From Flammeovirgaceae bacterium (GTDB lineage Bacteria > Bacteroidota > Bacteroidia > Cytophagales > Cyclobacteriaceae), in NCBI GenBank assembly GCA_027487845.1, contig JAIYCV010000029.1, positions 62,001 through 126,000 on the forward strand: a DNA stretch of 64,000 nucleotides. The letters run 5' to 3'. Of the stretch, positions 1 to 9,095 are shown piece after piece (the stretch's first letter is position 1; each line of letters opens with the position of its first letter). The position numbers and the translations under genes are program-made. The notes under the pieces are model-generated. The model was not told the DNA's origin. It worked only from the letters and a program-made list of their open reading frames with translations, and ran no database searches.

Positions 1-649
1 CCGGAAACTGTGCGCAGTCGCCAATAAAATCAGAACGCATGGTGATGGCCACGTAGATGGGAGAGTCGGGGTAATTTACGGCCTCCATTAAAAGATTAAC
101 AAAGGCCAGTGTTTCATCCACCGAGTTATCACCGCTGTCCTTGAAGCGGAATAGCTCTTCAAACTGATCGACCAATATTAAGTAGTTTACATCAGCCGAT
201 CTTCTGGATTGTTCAATGGCTTCAACGAGTCCTAGTGAACTGCTTCTTAGTAACGTAGAAACAATTGTCCGTTTGATCTTTTTATCTTCCGTATCTGAGG
301 TGGTATATTCGCCAGACGTTTTTAACAATGCTTCAGATAAATTGTCAATGGGGCCGCCTCCAGGCCGGGTCACGATAACCTCCCAGTTCGGACTTGCATC
401 GGTTAAAAATCCACCATAAAGTATTGGCATTACCCCGCAGTAAATGAAGGATGATTTACCACTTCCAGAAGGACCAATTACACCAACAAATCGACTCTTA
501 GAGAGCTTGAGAAGCACCTCATCGCTTTGGCCTTCTCTGCCGAAGAAAAGATGGCTTTCGTCAATTTTAAATGGCCGCAGCCCCGGGAATGGGTTATTTT
601 CCACTACAGTGGAAGACGATCCGTGTGTTGCGTCAAGTAGTTGGTTCAT
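1..649 (-). CDS. nSTAND1-type NTPase, N-terminal part (3' end outside window)
   Basis: The reverse strand from ATG at 649 stays open to the window edge, giving 216 residues of a longer protein. It has the signature opening of nSTAND1 proteins, PFPGLRPFKIDESHLFFGRE (about residues 20-39), then a Walker A motif GPSGSGKSS (59-67), a Walker B-like stretch LILVDQFEELFR and the following MRSDF motif. In this family the P-loop NTPase is usually followed by WD40 or other repeats that sense a trigger; that part lies off the left edge. The start is 12 bp after the stop of the TIR-like gene, so the two are probably co-transcribed and act together. A role in stress or phage sensing is an inference from the family. 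The NTPase call is strong; the effector and sensor parts cannot be seen. Confidence 0.85.
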   Translation of the reverse strand, partial: MNQLLDATHGSSSTVVENNPFPGLRPFKIDESHLFFGREGQSDEVLLKLSKSRFVGVIGPSGSGKSSFIYCGVMPILYGGFLTDASPNWEVIVTRPGGGPIDNLSEALLKTSGEYTTSDTEDKKIKRTIVSTLLRSSSLGLVEAIEQSRRSADVNYLILVDQFEELFRFKDSGDNSVDETLAFVNLLMEAVNYPDSPIYVAITMRSDFIGDCAQFP

Positions 650-661
650 ATAGCTATTCCG

Positions 662-2092
662 TTAAAAATCTTGTAAAAACATCTTTAAAGATTCAAGTGA
701 ACGCGAGTTATCTCCAGTAATTAATGTCAAGTTTTGATTTTTGAATCCGTCTACAGACGTTGATTCGGAGCCGATGATGGCCTTTCCTAAAATCGGTTTT
801 TTTCGGCCAAACCCGGGTGCTTTCAACAGGTCCAGCACTTTCATCCTAACCCATTGGTCATTGACTTTTCCTTTAAAAATAATGGCAGCATCCAAATTTC
901 TTAAGTTTTCAATATGATTTTTCCTTACTTCCAACAAGTCGCCTTCAAACGCAGGTTCAAGCACCTTGAATCCTGATTTTTGAATTGCCTCTTTAAATGG
1001 GCGAACTTCATTCACATCTACTTTATCGTGGAGTAGATAAATTGATTTTCCATTGAAATCATCTTTGAAGTCTCGCTCATCGGATTCAATAAGCTCTTCG
1101 CGCATTATATTTTTGAAATCTTCTAATGCATTTTGAAGTATTTCTGCACTTTCCTGCGCTTCAGTATCTCTCTTAATGTTTTCGATAAATGACTTTTGTC
1201 GATCACTTGCCGTCTTTAAATTCGAAGAAATCCAGATGAGACGAGCAAAGTCTTCTTTCCTCTCCCGTTTGGCTGAGGCAACTTCAGACGCAAGACTGTT
1301 TTGTATATCAACAATTGATTTATCGGCACCTTCTGGTATCTCTCCATAAGCGGCACCAATTAAGTGAATTGACAAGCTGCTTTCGTCCAGGTCTTTCCTC
1401 ACATCTTTTTCAAGTTCAGCTAAATTAGAGGGGAGTGTATGATTTGGCAAAACCACGTAACCGTGCCGTTGCAATTCTCTTTTTATGATATTTCGTTGAA
1501 TAGAAATATCATGACCTGTATCTGCCAGATAGATTGTTTTCCGCTTAAAAATATTCTTCACTTCAGCTTTAGCGCCATCTTGACTCAAACTAATAAGAGA
1601 TTCGTGTATATCATGAGCCAAATCAACTAATTTCATCCAGTACTGTTTTTCAGCTTCCAAACTAAAGAAGTCGGAGTACTCCTTCATTTGCCCCGAATCA
1701 CTGTCCAATTGGTACATTTCATACCCTAATAAATCCCTGAGCTTAGGAGGTTGTTCCTGCAGCGTTAGAGGAGATTTTAATACTTTGAAAACACGATTCA
1801 CTTTTGAGGGCGCTGTGGCCTTGTAAAATTGTTCAAGGGTATCTAAGCATCGACCCGATTGTACATATTCTTTGGAGGTGATGGCTACCAAAACGCCCAC
1901 GTTGGCGAGGTTAGAAGCGGTAAGACCATCAAATTCTGATTTTATAACAATGTTCGCTTTAGTGCCCAGCACTTGATAAAGCATCAAATCAAGAAATTTT
2001 TTGAATTGCGAAATCCACCCAGCTTCGCTTTTATTTATTGCCTCATTATCCTTCTCAGCAAAATTAATTATTACGTCAATATCAAAAGCCAT
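662..2092 (-). CDS. Three-domain TIR-like protein
   Basis: A 476-residue soluble protein without signal peptide or membrane segment. Residues 1-115 look like a TIR domain (IDVIINFAEKDN near the start, then LANVGVLVAITSKEYVQSGRC), followed by a helical linker containing LLGYEMYQLD, as seen in TIR proteins paired with STAND NTPases. A second Rossmann-like domain (about 190-350, RKTIYLADTGHD then HLIGAAYGEIPEG) resembles DUF4062/TIR-like folds, and a third (about 360-476, GKSIYLLHDKVDVNEVRPF then NLDAAIIFKG and APGFGRKKPI) is another TIR-like unit. The usual TIR catalytic C-x-x-E-L reads CLDTL here, so NADase activity of domain 1 is doubtful. It lies 20 bp after the transporter-like gene and 12 bp before the nSTAND1 gene, suggesting a three-component operon. 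The fold assignment is fairly sure; the function is not known. Confidence 0.75.
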   Translation of the reverse strand: MAFDIDVIINFAEKDNEAINKSEAGWISQFKKFLDLMLYQVLGTKANIVIKSEFDGLTASNLANVGVLVAITSKEYVQSGRCLDTLEQFYKATAPSKVNRVFKVLKSPLTLQEQPPKLRDLLGYEMYQLDSDSGQMKEYSDFFSLEAEKQYWMKLVDLAHDIHESLISLSQDGAKAEVKNIFKRKTIYLADTGHDISIQRNIIKRELQRHGYVVLPNHTLPSNLAELEKDVRKDLDESSLSIHLIGAAYGEIPEGADKSIVDIQNSLASEVASAKRERKEDFARLIWISSNLKTASDRQKSFIENIKRDTEAQESAEILQNALEDFKNIMREELIESDERDFKDDFNGKSIYLLHDKVDVNEVRPFKEAIQKSGFKVLEPAFEGDLLEVRKNHIENLRNLDAAIIFKGKVNDQWVRMKVLDLLKAPGFGRKKPILGKAIIGSESTSVDGFKNQNLTLITGDNSRSLESLKMFLQDF

Positions 2093-2112
2093 ATTTTCTG
2101 TTGTTTCTTTTT

Positions 2113-5100
2113 TTATGAATTTGTCACAGCCTCCTTTTCGCCTGTTATATTATGAATAAGGCCTTGCGCCAGTTCGTGATAGTTTGCAAGCACAAAGTAA
2201 AAGTCAATTAAATTAATTTTGAAAACGATGGATCGCTGTTGAGCAATTACTTCGGTGAACTTAGGTGTTTCGCGCTCTTGGAAAAGATCACCAAAGACAT
2301 CTCCTTTCTTAAGGTCAGTCACTAGCTCACTGCCGTGCATAACTTTTACTTCCCCAAGCGCAACGATTAAGATGGGGCTGTTCTCAAACGAATTGTTAAC
2401 TACGATTTTATCTTTTGGCTCCAGATCAATGGGGACTATTTTGTCGGCTAACTCACTAAGCAACGTTCCTTTGATACCTTTAAACTCCGGAAGCTGTTTA
2501 ATGAAGAGCACCATTTCGATACCAAGGTAAAAGCCATCGTCCAGGCCGTCTAACAGTTGGTTGTTTTCAATCGATGAGTCAAGGAATTTTTTGTCTTTGT
2601 GGGGCAGTCGCTCGGTAACTGTGTTATAAATAGCACGGTCTTTATTGTAGATAACCCACGCAGAGGTTTCTTGTAAAAGCCTGTCGTTATTAAACATTTG
2701 GCTAATTAATCCTCTGCTTACGCGGAAGTCAGTCATATAGGCGGAGGCATGAATTGCGCAGGCCTTTGTCCACCGATTATTTAAATTAAAATCCCTATTC
2801 AAAATGTAATTTAATGTCTGGATCGGTGCATAATCTTCTCGGGGGAAATAAATTTGAAGCAATTCCATCTTTTCAGCTACATCGGTATCATCAAGTATGG
2901 GGATGAGTTTTGGTTTTAAATCCTGATCGACAAATAAATCAAGAAGCTCTAGCCCGTAAGCAACACCATCGGGAGTTCCTGTTTCAATATTTTCTTTCAC
3001 TAATTGAACTGATTGTGGGTCGTAGATTAATGATAGCAATAAGCTGATATGATCAAAGTTTTCCTTTATTTCTTCGCGCATCGCTTCCTTTAAGAATATG
3101 AAATGGTCTACTCCACTTGGCAATTCTTTTAAGGCGGCAAGATTCCACAGCGTCTTTCCAATCTCCAAATCCAACAGTTCTTTAATTTGGATTGCCTCTC
3201 TTCCTGTTGCTTGGTATTTTATGAATCGCAGACAAAAAAGTATTTGCCGAACTATTCTTTTGTTTGGATAATCAATCTTTTTCCAGAGCAATTGCAGTCC
3301 TTCGGTGCCACCAATATGGCCTATTATCTGGACGATTTTAAGCATAATAAGATCGGTTTGCCCCGATTTATGAAAAGCCGCTTCTAAGGTTGGCAATACT
3401 TCTTGACCTGCTTCTTTTAGTGCAGAGGCTGAATGATGGCCGAACAAAGGCGAAGAGAGCATCTCGATCAAAACAGGCCATGTTTCTCGCCTTTTCACCT
3501 TTCTCGCGGTTAGCAGAGCTTCTGTTCTCACTTTCGGATCTTGATCTCTCAAAAGTTCAAGCAAAATAAAAATGGTTCGCGCGCTCAATAACTTACGAAG
3601 CAGTTTCGCGGCAAGCATTCTATCAGCCTGTCTTATGGATTTACTTAACTTCAATAGATTATCCACCGAAATGGAAAGTAGATCGCTGTCTTCAGCTTCA
3701 CCTGCTGCTCGCACTGCCAACCCTTTAATTTCGCTGTCCTCTTTTACGAGACCTAATTCTTGAACCTTAGCTATCGCAAACTGCCTCACACTTTTCAACT
3801 TGCTTTCAACAAGTTGAACAATGGAGGTTTCGAAGAGCGCAGGTTCTAATTTTTCCATCAGTTTTAGTCCATAAACTACTTTCTGTTCAGCAGCACTTTT
3901 AACCTCTTTTTCTAACACACTATCCATGGTGAATTCTTGAATAATGTTCTTTTCAAGCTTTGTCTTATTTTTCACCAGCGAGCCTTGGAGTGTTTCTTTG
4001 TAGCCTGCATACATTCGGTTGGTTACCCAATACCAAATGATGAGCAGTGGGAGGGTAAACAGCGTTATTGAAAGTAAACTGAAAGCTTTGGAGCTATTGA
4101 TCAATACAATCGCGCCCCCCGCAATGGTGCTTGCTAAAGCGGTAACCACACCTTCCATTTTGGTTTGAGAATCCAGTTTTATCGATTTATCGATGGGCAC
4201 ATAATAGAACTTGAAAATCGGTGCGTCAATCGCCTCCCTAAGTGAGTTGATAAAAAGTTTGCTCATCGCTACCGTGATGAAGAAAATGATAACACTGCTT
4301 CCCGGAATGGAAGGGTCATAACCTAAAAAGAAGCCAGCCCCTAATGCCAGCGAAGTAAACAAGATGAGAAGAATAGGGTTCACCAAAAGCGCCACTTTTA
4401 TACCATAATTCTGACTTAACCAATCGGTGCCCCAAGTGCCAAAAGCGAAGCCGAATATCACAATGGTAGCTTCGAAAAAACTCAGAAAATAGGGGAGGTT
4501 TTCTTTGTTATCACTAAATTGATTGATCGTAACGTTGAAAAAAGAATAGTCAACAAATCTTAATGCCGTCATTGAGACTATTATAAAAATAGCCATCGAG
4601 AAAATGTATTTGTTCCCCAAAAAACCAAAGATGTTCATCTTTTTATGATCTTCTTCACTGGCAACATCTTTTATCTTATTACCGGCTAAATACGTATTTG
4701 ACATTAAGAAGAAGAGTGCTAAAAAGCCCCCAATGCTAAAGACAGACACGGTGTAAAGGGATTGTGTGTCGAGCCCTGATGAAAGCAAAATTGGGATGAT
4801 AAAGAAAGATAGCAGTTGGGCTGCAGTCGTTCCTAAATCCACGCTACCTATTACCCTTTTGGACTGACGCAGGTTAAACATCCGCTCAAAAGAGCCCCAA
4901 AACACCAAAGAGGTGATGAACGTAAAAGGTAAAATTAGTGTGAAACCATAAAATTGAAGCGTTTCTGAATTACTAAAATAACCTTGACCGAATTCAAAGC
5001 CTGCCGTAAGCAAGAGGGTGATCAAAAGACTTAAAAAACCAAGCACTCTAAAAGGAATTCTACCTTGCAAGAAATTGTAAATGGCAGTGCTTATAACGCC

Positions 5101-5292
5101 AAAAATTCCTGAAATGAATAACGCTTTTGGTAAGTCTTCACTTTCGCTGAATGTATTAAGAAATATTGTTTGGGAGGCAACGGTAAACGTGGCAATGAAC
5201 ATACCCAGCATGAAGCTAATCGCCAGCAGATAGAATACTCTGCCCGATTCTTCCTCTTCAACATCTAAGAACTTTAGTATCCTTTTTATCAT
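2113..5292 (-). CDS. NTT-like nucleotide transporter fused to HEAT repeats and a cyclic-nucleotide-binding fold
   Basis: A 1059-residue protein. Residues 1-430 carry about 12 hydrophobic segments; the pattern REAIDAPIFKFYYVPIDKS followed by a TKMEGVVTALAS helix resembles the ATP/ADP translocase (Tlc/NTT) family. Residues about 470-800 are helical HEAT-like repeats (for example LLELLRDQDPKVRTEALLTA). The last 130 residues form a CAP/PKA-type beta roll (LIVALGEVKVMHG, GDVFGDL). The phosphate-binding cassette is altered: FGD instead of FGE, and PKF where PRA is usual. NTT-HEAT fusions exist in free-living bacteria, mostly without assigned transport. ATG at 5292 is preferred over an in-frame TTG at 5298. 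It is the first gene of the operon leading into the TIR-like and nSTAND1 genes. It may be a membrane sensor rather than a transporter. Confidence 0.75.
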   Translation of the reverse strand: MIKRILKFLDVEEEESGRVFYLLAISFMLGMFIATFTVASQTIFLNTFSESEDLPKALFISGIFGVISTAIYNFLQGRIPFRVLGFLSLLITLLLTAGFEFGQGYFSNSETLQFYGFTLILPFTFITSLVFWGSFERMFNLRQSKRVIGSVDLGTTAAQLLSFFIIPILLSSGLDTQSLYTVSVFSIGGFLALFFLMSNTYLAGNKIKDVASEEDHKKMNIFGFLGNKYIFSMAIFIIVSMTALRFVDYSFFNVTINQFSDNKENLPYFLSFFEATIVIFGFAFGTWGTDWLSQNYGIKVALLVNPILLILFTSLALGAGFFLGYDPSIPGSSVIIFFITVAMSKLFINSLREAIDAPIFKFYYVPIDKSIKLDSQTKMEGVVTALASTIAGGAIVLINSSKAFSLLSITLFTLPLLIIWYWVTNRMYAGYKETLQGSLVKNKTKLEKNIIQEFTMDSVLEKEVKSAAEQKVVYGLKLMEKLEPALFETSIVQLVESKLKSVRQFAIAKVQELGLVKEDSEIKGLAVRAAGEAEDSDLLSISVDNLLKLSKSIRQADRMLAAKLLRKLLSARTIFILLELLRDQDPKVRTEALLTARKVKRRETWPVLIEMLSSPLFGHHSASALKEAGQEVLPTLEAAFHKSGQTDLIMLKIVQIIGHIGGTEGLQLLWKKIDYPNKRIVRQILFCLRFIKYQATGREAIQIKELLDLEIGKTLWNLAALKELPSGVDHFIFLKEAMREEIKENFDHISLLLSLIYDPQSVQLVKENIETGTPDGVAYGLELLDLFVDQDLKPKLIPILDDTDVAEKMELLQIYFPREDYAPIQTLNYILNRDFNLNNRWTKACAIHASAYMTDFRVSRGLISQMFNNDRLLQETSAWVIYNKDRAIYNTVTERLPHKDKKFLDSSIENNQLLDGLDDGFYLGIEMVLFIKQLPEFKGIKGTLLSELADKIVPIDLEPKDKIVVNNSFENSPILIVALGEVKVMHGSELVTDLKKGDVFGDLFQERETPKFTEVIAQQRSIVFKINLIDFYFVLANYHELAQGLIHNITGEKEAVTNS

Positions 5293-5462
5293 GGGCAACT
5301 ATTACTTCCACCCAATTTTGGCAATTTTTGACGAAAAATCCAATTCATTTGCTACTTCATTTAGCGTTTGATAAAGAGTCAATGCCAGATTGTTGTATAA
5401 AAATTCTAGTTTTGCCTATTGAAATCGATGTAAATGAAGATAAAAGGAGTTTAATTAAAACT

Positions 5463-7769
5463 ATGAAGGGATTATTAATTTTTATTCTAGCGGTTAGCTT
5501 AGTAAATCATGCTTTAGGGCAAAACACGAAGTCGCTTTCTGAGGCGCAACGGCTATTTGACTCTAAGAATTATGAAAAGGCACTGCCACTCTTTCTTGCA
5601 ACCATAGGATCGGGCGTAAACAACTCGAAAATAAGCTATCAAACTGGAGTTTGCTATCAAAAGTCGAAGGATTTGACAAATCAACTAAACGCCATACCCT
5701 ATTTTGAGGAAGCACTAAAGGATAAAACTACCGCGATATCGGTGTATTATGAACTGGCCGAGTTGTACCTAAAAAATGAACAGGTTGATAAAGCGCTAGC
5801 CCATTTTTCAAAATATCGAGAGTTAAGCAAAACAGATCCAAAAGCGCAGGCAATTGCAAAGCGCAATATTGAAATCTGCAACAATGCGTTGATTTTTATG
5901 TCGGCCCCAAGGGATGTTCAAATCAAAAGCTTCCCTGGCAACGTCAACTCAATTTATACGGAATATAATCCTGTAGTTTCCGCGGATGAAGGAATAATGG
6001 CCTTTACTGCCTTGCGGCCAAATACGGGAAGAACAAGAACTGGCGATAAGTTTATAGAGGAGATTTACATTACTTATAACCAGTCGGGAAGTTGGACGGA
6101 GCCTGTGGTAGTGCCAGTTTCAGAAGAACATAACGTAGGCACCGCAGGTATTTCACCAGACGGACAAAAGATGATCGTGTTTTATGGAGGCGCAGATGAC
6201 GAAGGTAGTTTGTACCAAATTTCGAAAACCAATGAGACTTGGTCCAAGCCGTCTGTCCTGGCGAATACCATCAATTCCAAATACCTGGAATCAACAGCAA
6301 GCATAACTCCTGATGGAAAAACCGTCTATTTCGCAAGCAACAGGTTGGGTGGAAAAGGCGGTATGGATATTTGGAAAATCGAAATGAAAGCAGATAAAAC
6401 ATGGAGTCAACCAATTAACCTTGGGGCTGATGTAAACACAAAAGATAACGAAGACGCTCCTTTCATTCACCCTGATCAAAAAACGTTGTTCTTCACTTCA
6501 GATGGCCACAATACTATGGGCGGAAACGACATTTTTAAAACGCAACGGGTAAATGAAAAGTGGACACGTCCTGAAAATATGGGTTACCCAATCAACACTA
6601 CCGCCAACGATAATTACTTTACACTTCTGGCGGATGGAACCCGCGCCTATTTTTCATCTGATAGGAAAGGCGGCAAAGGATCTCAAGACATATATTTTCT
6701 TGACATGCCTGAAAATGCTTCTAGCATTCCGTTAACGATGATAAAAGGAAAAGTAATTAACGGAGAGACAGGTAAACCCATGCCCACCAAAATGTATGTT
6801 ATCGATAACGATACCAAGAAAGAAGTAAAATTTGTGTATGATCCTGACCCACAAACGGGCAACTACTTAATTATTTTACCCCCGAATAAGAATTATGATA
6901 TCATCATTGAATCCGAAGGTTTTTTACCGTACACCCTTAATGTTAATGTTCCAAATCAAACCCGTTTCTATGAGCTCTATCAAAAGATTAGCCTTTCAAC
7001 AATAAAACAGTTTGACGTAGTAGTGGGCCAAGAAGTTAGGGTAAAAAATGCCTTTTATGAATCGGAACAGGAGGTGAAAACAGAACTTCGAAAATCACAT
7101 GAGTCGAAGTTAGTGAAGTCTGGAAACATTGATGTATATGATCTGATGCTCGACTTGATGGCAGCTAACGATAAGGTGGGCATCGAATACCTGGTGGCAT
7201 TAATTGAACAAACTGAAAGCGTAGACGAAATAAACTTTGACGAAAGTCAAAATCCTAAGGTAGAGTCGGCTGTTCGTAAGTACTACTACGATGAAAGCGA
7301 TGAAAGTAAATTCGAGAAGAAATTGGTGGAAGGAAAGACCGTTTTCTCGTTGCCGACTATGGTGATGCATGAGGAATTGAAAAAACAAGCCGAACCGATA
7401 AAATCGGTGAGCTACGACAGGAAGGCGCTAGCCTCTTTTGTGAAAGTATTTTTTGATGTTGGTCAGAGCGATTTAAAAACGCAGTACATTCCAGAGCTAG
7501 ATAAGATTTTGTTGTTGCTGGATAAAAATCCTGACTTGGCCGTTGAAATTTCTGGTTTTGCTTCAGCCGAAGGCGATGAAACAAAAAACAGAGAGCTATC
7601 TAACAAACGGGCGATTACAGTTTTGAATCACTTTAACTTTAAAGGAATTGTAAGAAGAAGAATTGTTGCAAAGGGGCAAGGCATTGCTAAGGAACAGTCG
7701 GGCAATAAAGAAGAAGGTAGAAGGGTAGAGGTAAAAGTGATTGATCCTCTTAGTAGCCTCAACAAATAA
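5463..7769 (+). CDS. PorE-like TPR / beta-propeller / CRD / OmpA-C outer-membrane-associated protein
   Basis: A 768-residue exported protein; the start at 5463 gives a clean signal peptide (MKGLLIFILAVSLVNHALGQ), while the longer frame upstream from 5328 does not. Order of domains: TPR repeats (to about 130), PD40/WD40-like propeller blades (GISPDGQKMIVFYGG, SITPDGKTVYFASNRLGGKG, FIHPDQKTLFFTSDGHNTMG), a carboxypeptidase-regulatory-like beta sandwich starting KGKVINGETGKPMP, and a C-terminal OmpA domain (KNRELSNKRAITVLNHF, then EEGRRVEVKV). This is the architecture of PorE, a peptidoglycan-anchored T9SS component, but Bacteroidota carry many paralogues. The OmpA motif that usually reads GHTD is GFAS here, so diaminopimelate binding may differ. 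It converges with queA, 5 bp apart. Confidence 0.8.
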   Translation: MKGLLIFILAVSLVNHALGQNTKSLSEAQRLFDSKNYEKALPLFLATIGSGVNNSKISYQTGVCYQKSKDLTNQLNAIPYFEEALKDKTTAISVYYELAELYLKNEQVDKALAHFSKYRELSKTDPKAQAIAKRNIEICNNALIFMSAPRDVQIKSFPGNVNSIYTEYNPVVSADEGIMAFTALRPNTGRTRTGDKFIEEIYITYNQSGSWTEPVVVPVSEEHNVGTAGISPDGQKMIVFYGGADDEGSLYQISKTNETWSKPSVLANTINSKYLESTASITPDGKTVYFASNRLGGKGGMDIWKIEMKADKTWSQPINLGADVNTKDNEDAPFIHPDQKTLFFTSDGHNTMGGNDIFKTQRVNEKWTRPENMGYPINTTANDNYFTLLADGTRAYFSSDRKGGKGSQDIYFLDMPENASSIPLTMIKGKVINGETGKPMPTKMYVIDNDTKKEVKFVYDPDPQTGNYLIILPPNKNYDIIIESEGFLPYTLNVNVPNQTRFYELYQKISLSTIKQFDVVVGQEVRVKNAFYESEQEVKTELRKSHESKLVKSGNIDVYDLMLDLMAANDKVGIEYLVALIEQTESVDEINFDESQNPKVESAVRKYYYDESDESKFEKKLVEGKTVFSLPTMVMHEELKKQAEPIKSVSYDRKALASFVKVFFDVGQSDLKTQYIPELDKILLLLDKNPDLAVEISGFASAEGDETKNRELSNKRAITVLNHFNFKGIVRRRIVAKGQGIAKEQSGNKEEGRRVEVKVIDPLSSLNK

Positions 7770-7774
7770 AAATG

Positions 7775-8962
7775 CTAAGGTAGCAACAGGGAACTATCAC
7801 CATAGCTAAGAAAGCGGTATTCATTTTTGAGTGCCGCTTCATATATCTTCTTCCAATCATCTCCCACAAAAGCTGCGACCAGGAGCATGAGTGTTGAGGA
7901 AGGCTGATGAAAATTGGTGATTAATCCGTTACATATTTTGAATGAATAACTGGGTACAATGTAAATGGAAGTTTCTCCTGCAATAAACTCCAGTCCTTCG
8001 TTCATCATCTTATTATAAATGGCACAGAGGCTTTCTTTCTTCGTTACGTTATTTCCTAGTTCATAAGGGTCCATTTTGTAAACTATGAACTCAGCTGCGT
8101 TGTCAGCGATAAGTTTTACACCGTACCAATACAAACTTTCTAGCGTTCGCATAGAAGTGGTGCCAACCGCAATTACCTTCTGGTCGTCAATTAAGAGTTT
8201 TTCGATGATACTTTTTTGCACTACCACCTGCTCGGAATGCATCTGATGGTCGAGTGCGTTGGTTGTTTTTACTGGTAGAAAGGTGCCAGCACTTACGTGT
8301 AGCGTTAAAAAATCTACACCAACACCCTTTTTCTTGATGGTATTTAAAACCGTTTCTGTAAAATGCAGGCCAGCAGTAGGAGCAGCTACCGCTCCATCTG
8401 CTTGTGAATAGATGGTTTGATACCGATCTTTATCTTCTTTAGTAGCCTTTCTTTTAAGATAAGGAGGTAACGGGGTAGCACCACACTCTTTCACTACCTC
8501 AGCAAACGTAAGACTTTTTGAGTTCCAACGGAAGCGAACGATTGCATCTTCCCGGGAAATCAATTCTGCGGTTAATTCACCCCAGGGAAATAGATAACTA
8601 AGGAGTAATCCATCTGACCAACGTTTAAGGTTACCAATGGCGCATTTCCAAGTGGCAGATTCGATTGCCTGCATGGCTTCATAAACTAATGAAGAGGGCT
8701 CAATGGGATGAAGAATAAATACTTCAATCTCAGCGCCACTGTTTTTTGTGAAAGTTAATCTAGCTGGAATAACCCGCGTGTTATTGAAAAACAAGGTGCA
8801 GTTGTTGGAAACAAACCTGTCAATATTTTTGAATGAAGTATGAACAATATCCCCTTTTTGGTAAACTAGTAACTTAGATTCGTCTCTTTCCGAAAGTGGG
8901 TGCAGAGCAATTCGTTCTGAAGGCAATTCGTAACCATAGTCGCTAATTAAAATTTCCTTCAT
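7775..8962 (-). CDS. queA: S-adenosylmethionine:tRNA ribosyltransferase-isomerase
   Basis: QueA transfers the ribosyl part of S-adenosylmethionine to 7-aminomethyl-7-deazaguanine in tRNA, making epoxyqueuosine in the anticodon wobble position. The 395-residue protein shows the family markers in order: DYGYELPSERIALHPLSERD at the N-terminus, LFFNNTRVIPARL, GAVAAPTAGLHFTE in the centre, and GTTSMRTLES followed near the end by LITNFHQPSSTLMLLVAAFVG. Length fits the longer form of the family. It stands alone on the minus strand and converges with the PorE-like gene. A possible promoter -7 box lies upstream at 9020-9027. Confidence 0.95.
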   Translation of the reverse strand: MKEILISDYGYELPSERIALHPLSERDESKLLVYQKGDIVHTSFKNIDRFVSNNCTLFFNNTRVIPARLTFTKNSGAEIEVFILHPIEPSSLVYEAMQAIESATWKCAIGNLKRWSDGLLLSYLFPWGELTAELISREDAIVRFRWNSKSLTFAEVVKECGATPLPPYLKRKATKEDKDRYQTIYSQADGAVAAPTAGLHFTETVLNTIKKKGVGVDFLTLHVSAGTFLPVKTTNALDHQMHSEQVVVQKSIIEKLLIDDQKVIAVGTTSMRTLESLYWYGVKLIADNAAEFIVYKMDPYELGNNVTKKESLCAIYNKMMNEGLEFIAGETSIYIVPSYSFKICNGLITNFHQPSSTLMLLVAAFVGDDWKKIYEAALKNEYRFLSYGDSSLLLP

Positions 8963-9095
8963 ACCTAATTTTATTACGAGTTCTAGCTTGCTTTTTTAAT
9001 ATAGAATATTTAGTAAGCGCAAAGTTAACTCTGAATCTTAATTTTAGATTCCCATTTGATTTGTAATGTGTAATTTTAAATTCATAATTTTTACC

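Noticed and set aside
216..653. Plus-strand open frames of 67 and 69 codons
   Set aside because: They lie antisense inside the nSTAND1 gene, whose P-loop and Walker B motifs are clear on the minus strand.
5328..5462. N-terminal extension of the PorE-like protein by 45 residues
   Set aside because: The signal peptide begins at the internal ATG 5463; the extension would bury it.
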